NCBI GenBank assembly: GCA_007123455.1
Contig: SKKZ01000024.1
Coordinates: 1-6,416 of the forward strand
Origin: Coriobacteriia bacterium
GTDB lineage: Bacteria; Actinomycetota; Coriobacteriia; Anaerosomatales; SLCP01
DNA: 6,416 nt
Direction of reading: 5' to 3'
Each line of letters begins with the position of its first letter. The first letter of the stretch is position 1. A program made the position numbers and the translations under genes. The notes below the pieces were generated by a model. That model made no database searches, was not told the DNA's origin, and saw only the letters and a program-made list of their open reading frames with translations. Below, piece after piece: positions 5,584 through 6,416 of the stretch.

Positions 5584-6416
5584 ATGCGACCTGTTCGAAT
5601 AATGGATACGACCCTCCGCGACGCCCACCAGTCGCTATGGGCCACCCGGATGCAGGTGGCCGATATGCTTCCCATTCTCGGCAAGATGGACTCGGTAGGC
5701 TACTGGTCCCTCGAGGTCTGGGGAGGCGCTACATTCGATGCGGCCCTGCGCTTTCTCAACGAGAATCCGTGGGAGCGTCTGCGTGTCATCAAGAAGTACT
5801 GCCCCAAGACGCCGCTGCAGATGCTCCTGCGAGGCCAGAACCTCGTTGGTTACCGGCACTACTCGGACGAGATCGTCGAGCGTTTCGTGCACGCGAGCAA
5901 GCGCAACGGCATCGACGTCTTCCGTGTCTTCGACGCGCTCAACGACATCCGTAACGTCGAGGTGTCGGCGGCGGCGGTCAAGGAGTGCGGAGGGTTGTTC
6001 GAGGGCGCCATCAGCTACACCGTGAGCCCGGTGCATACGTTGGACTCCTACATCGAGTACGCACTCGAACTCAAGAGTCTGGGCGCTGACACCATCGCCA
6101 TCAAAGACATGGCCGGCATGCTCACGCCCTTCCGTACCGAGAAGATGGTGCGGGCGCTCAAGGACGAGGTTGGTTTGCCGGTACACGTGCACTGCCACTA
6201 CATCGGCGGCATGGCGCCGATGAACTACCTCAAGGCCGCCGAGGCCGGCGCGGAGATCATCGACACCGCGGTGGTGGCGGTCGCGTTCGGCAACAGCCAG
6301 CCCGCCGTGGAGATGATCGTCGCCGCGCTCAAAGAGAGCCCGTACGACACCGGTCTCGATCTCGACCTGCTCTTCGAGATCGCCGAGTACTGGGAGGAGG
6401 TCCGCGAGCGCAAGAA
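5584..6416 (+). CDS. Biotin-dependent carboxyltransferase (PycB/OadA/5S type), 3' truncated
   Basis: The frame stays open from the ATG at 5584 to the window edge, giving 277 residues of a DRE-TIM metallolyase barrel. The family moves a carboxyl group between biotin and pyruvate/oxaloacetate. TTLRDAHQS (9-17) holds metal ligand Asp13. VGYWSLEVWGGATFD, LLRGQNLVGYRHY and RVFDALND are characteristic of this family. IKDMAG carries Lys174, expected to be carbamylated, and HVHCH gives ligands His203 and His205. After the metal histidines comes YIGGM, where Klebsiella OadA and propionibacterial 5S have an Ala/Ser-Thr-Thr-Gly type sequence. The visible part lacks the ends needed to choose between pyruvate carboxylase subunit B, oxaloacetate decarboxylase alpha and methylmalonyl-CoA carboxyltransferase 5S. 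In particular it is not visible whether a C-terminal biotinyl domain is fused. It sits 89 bases after efp, with its own ribosome site and possibly its own promoter. Confidence 0.92.
   Translation, partial: MRPVRIMDTTLRDAHQSLWATRMQVADMLPILGKMDSVGYWSLEVWGGATFDAALRFLNENPWERLRVIKKYCPKTPLQMLLRGQNLVGYRHYSDEIVERFVHASKRNGIDVFRVFDALNDIRNVEVSAAAVKECGGLFEGAISYTVSPVHTLDSYIEYALELKSLGADTIAIKDMAGMLTPFRTEKMVRALKDEVGLPVHVHCHYIGGMAPMNYLKAAEAGAEIIDTAVVAVAFGNSQPAVEMIVAALKESPYDTGLDLDLLFEIAEYWEEVRERK

Noticed and set aside
5635..6198. Minus-strand open frame of 187 codons opposite the carboxyltransferase
   Set aside because: The + frame carries the full set of carboxyltransferase motifs, so the antisense frame is a composition artefact.
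1..6416. CRISPR arrays, tRNA/rRNA genes, insertion sequences, toxin-antitoxin or defence modules
   Set aside because: No spaced repeats, transposase motifs, tRNA-like cloverleafs or small unexplained gene pairs were seen. Coding density is filled by recognised housekeeping genes.

Overview
The window is a high-GC bacterial chromosome segment with every recognisable gene on the + strand. It is dominated by the compact block aroC-aroK-aroB-aroQ-pepP-efp. This order is familiar from Actinomycetota such as mycobacteria, and related orders occur in some Clostridia. A truncated membrane-anchored protein resembling the PilP/GspC class of pilus and secretion inner-membrane proteins lies upstream. A biotin-dependent carboxyltransferase lies downstream. 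High GC, this gene order, pilus-like neighbours and a separate carboxyltransferase subunit together suggest a Coriobacteriia-like actinobacterium. A high-GC clostridial lineage is the main alternative. This is an inference from gene order and protein style, not from a marker gene.

Layout. 1-525: the 3' part of a PilP-like gene, open at the left edge. 526-581: a short gap with an extended -10 element (TGGTAGAAT), a small hairpin and a GGAGG ribosome site for aroC. 582-3817: four enzymes of the shikimate pathway, chorismate synthase, shikimate kinase, 3-dehydroquinate synthase and type II 3-dehydroquinase. 3814-4902: an Xaa-Pro aminopeptidase of the M24 family. 4934-5494: elongation factor P. 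5495-5583: a leader with a -10-like hexamer and a 12-bp palindrome. 5584-6416: the N-terminal part of a pyruvate carboxylase B / oxaloacetate decarboxylase alpha / transcarboxylase 5S type protein, cut by the right edge. No gap exceeds 90 bases.

How it works together. AroB, AroQ, AroK and AroC supply four of the seven steps from DAHP to chorismate. The DAHP synthase, shikimate dehydrogenase and EPSP synthase genes must lie elsewhere. The inner genes aroK, aroB, aroQ and pepP all start with GTG. Three of the junctions are 4-base GTGA start/stop overlaps, which points to translational coupling. The genes preceded by promoter-like sequence (aroC, efp, carboxyltransferase) start with ATG. PepP (cleavage before proline) and EF-P (peptide-bond formation at proline runs) are frequent neighbours in bacteria.

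I found no undescribed multi-gene system. The most interesting signals are an AT-rich, rare-codon island inside the 3' end of pepP that carries the same extended -10 sequence found before aroC and is probably an internal promoter for efp, and an unusual HCHYIGG metal-site motif in the carboxyltransferase.
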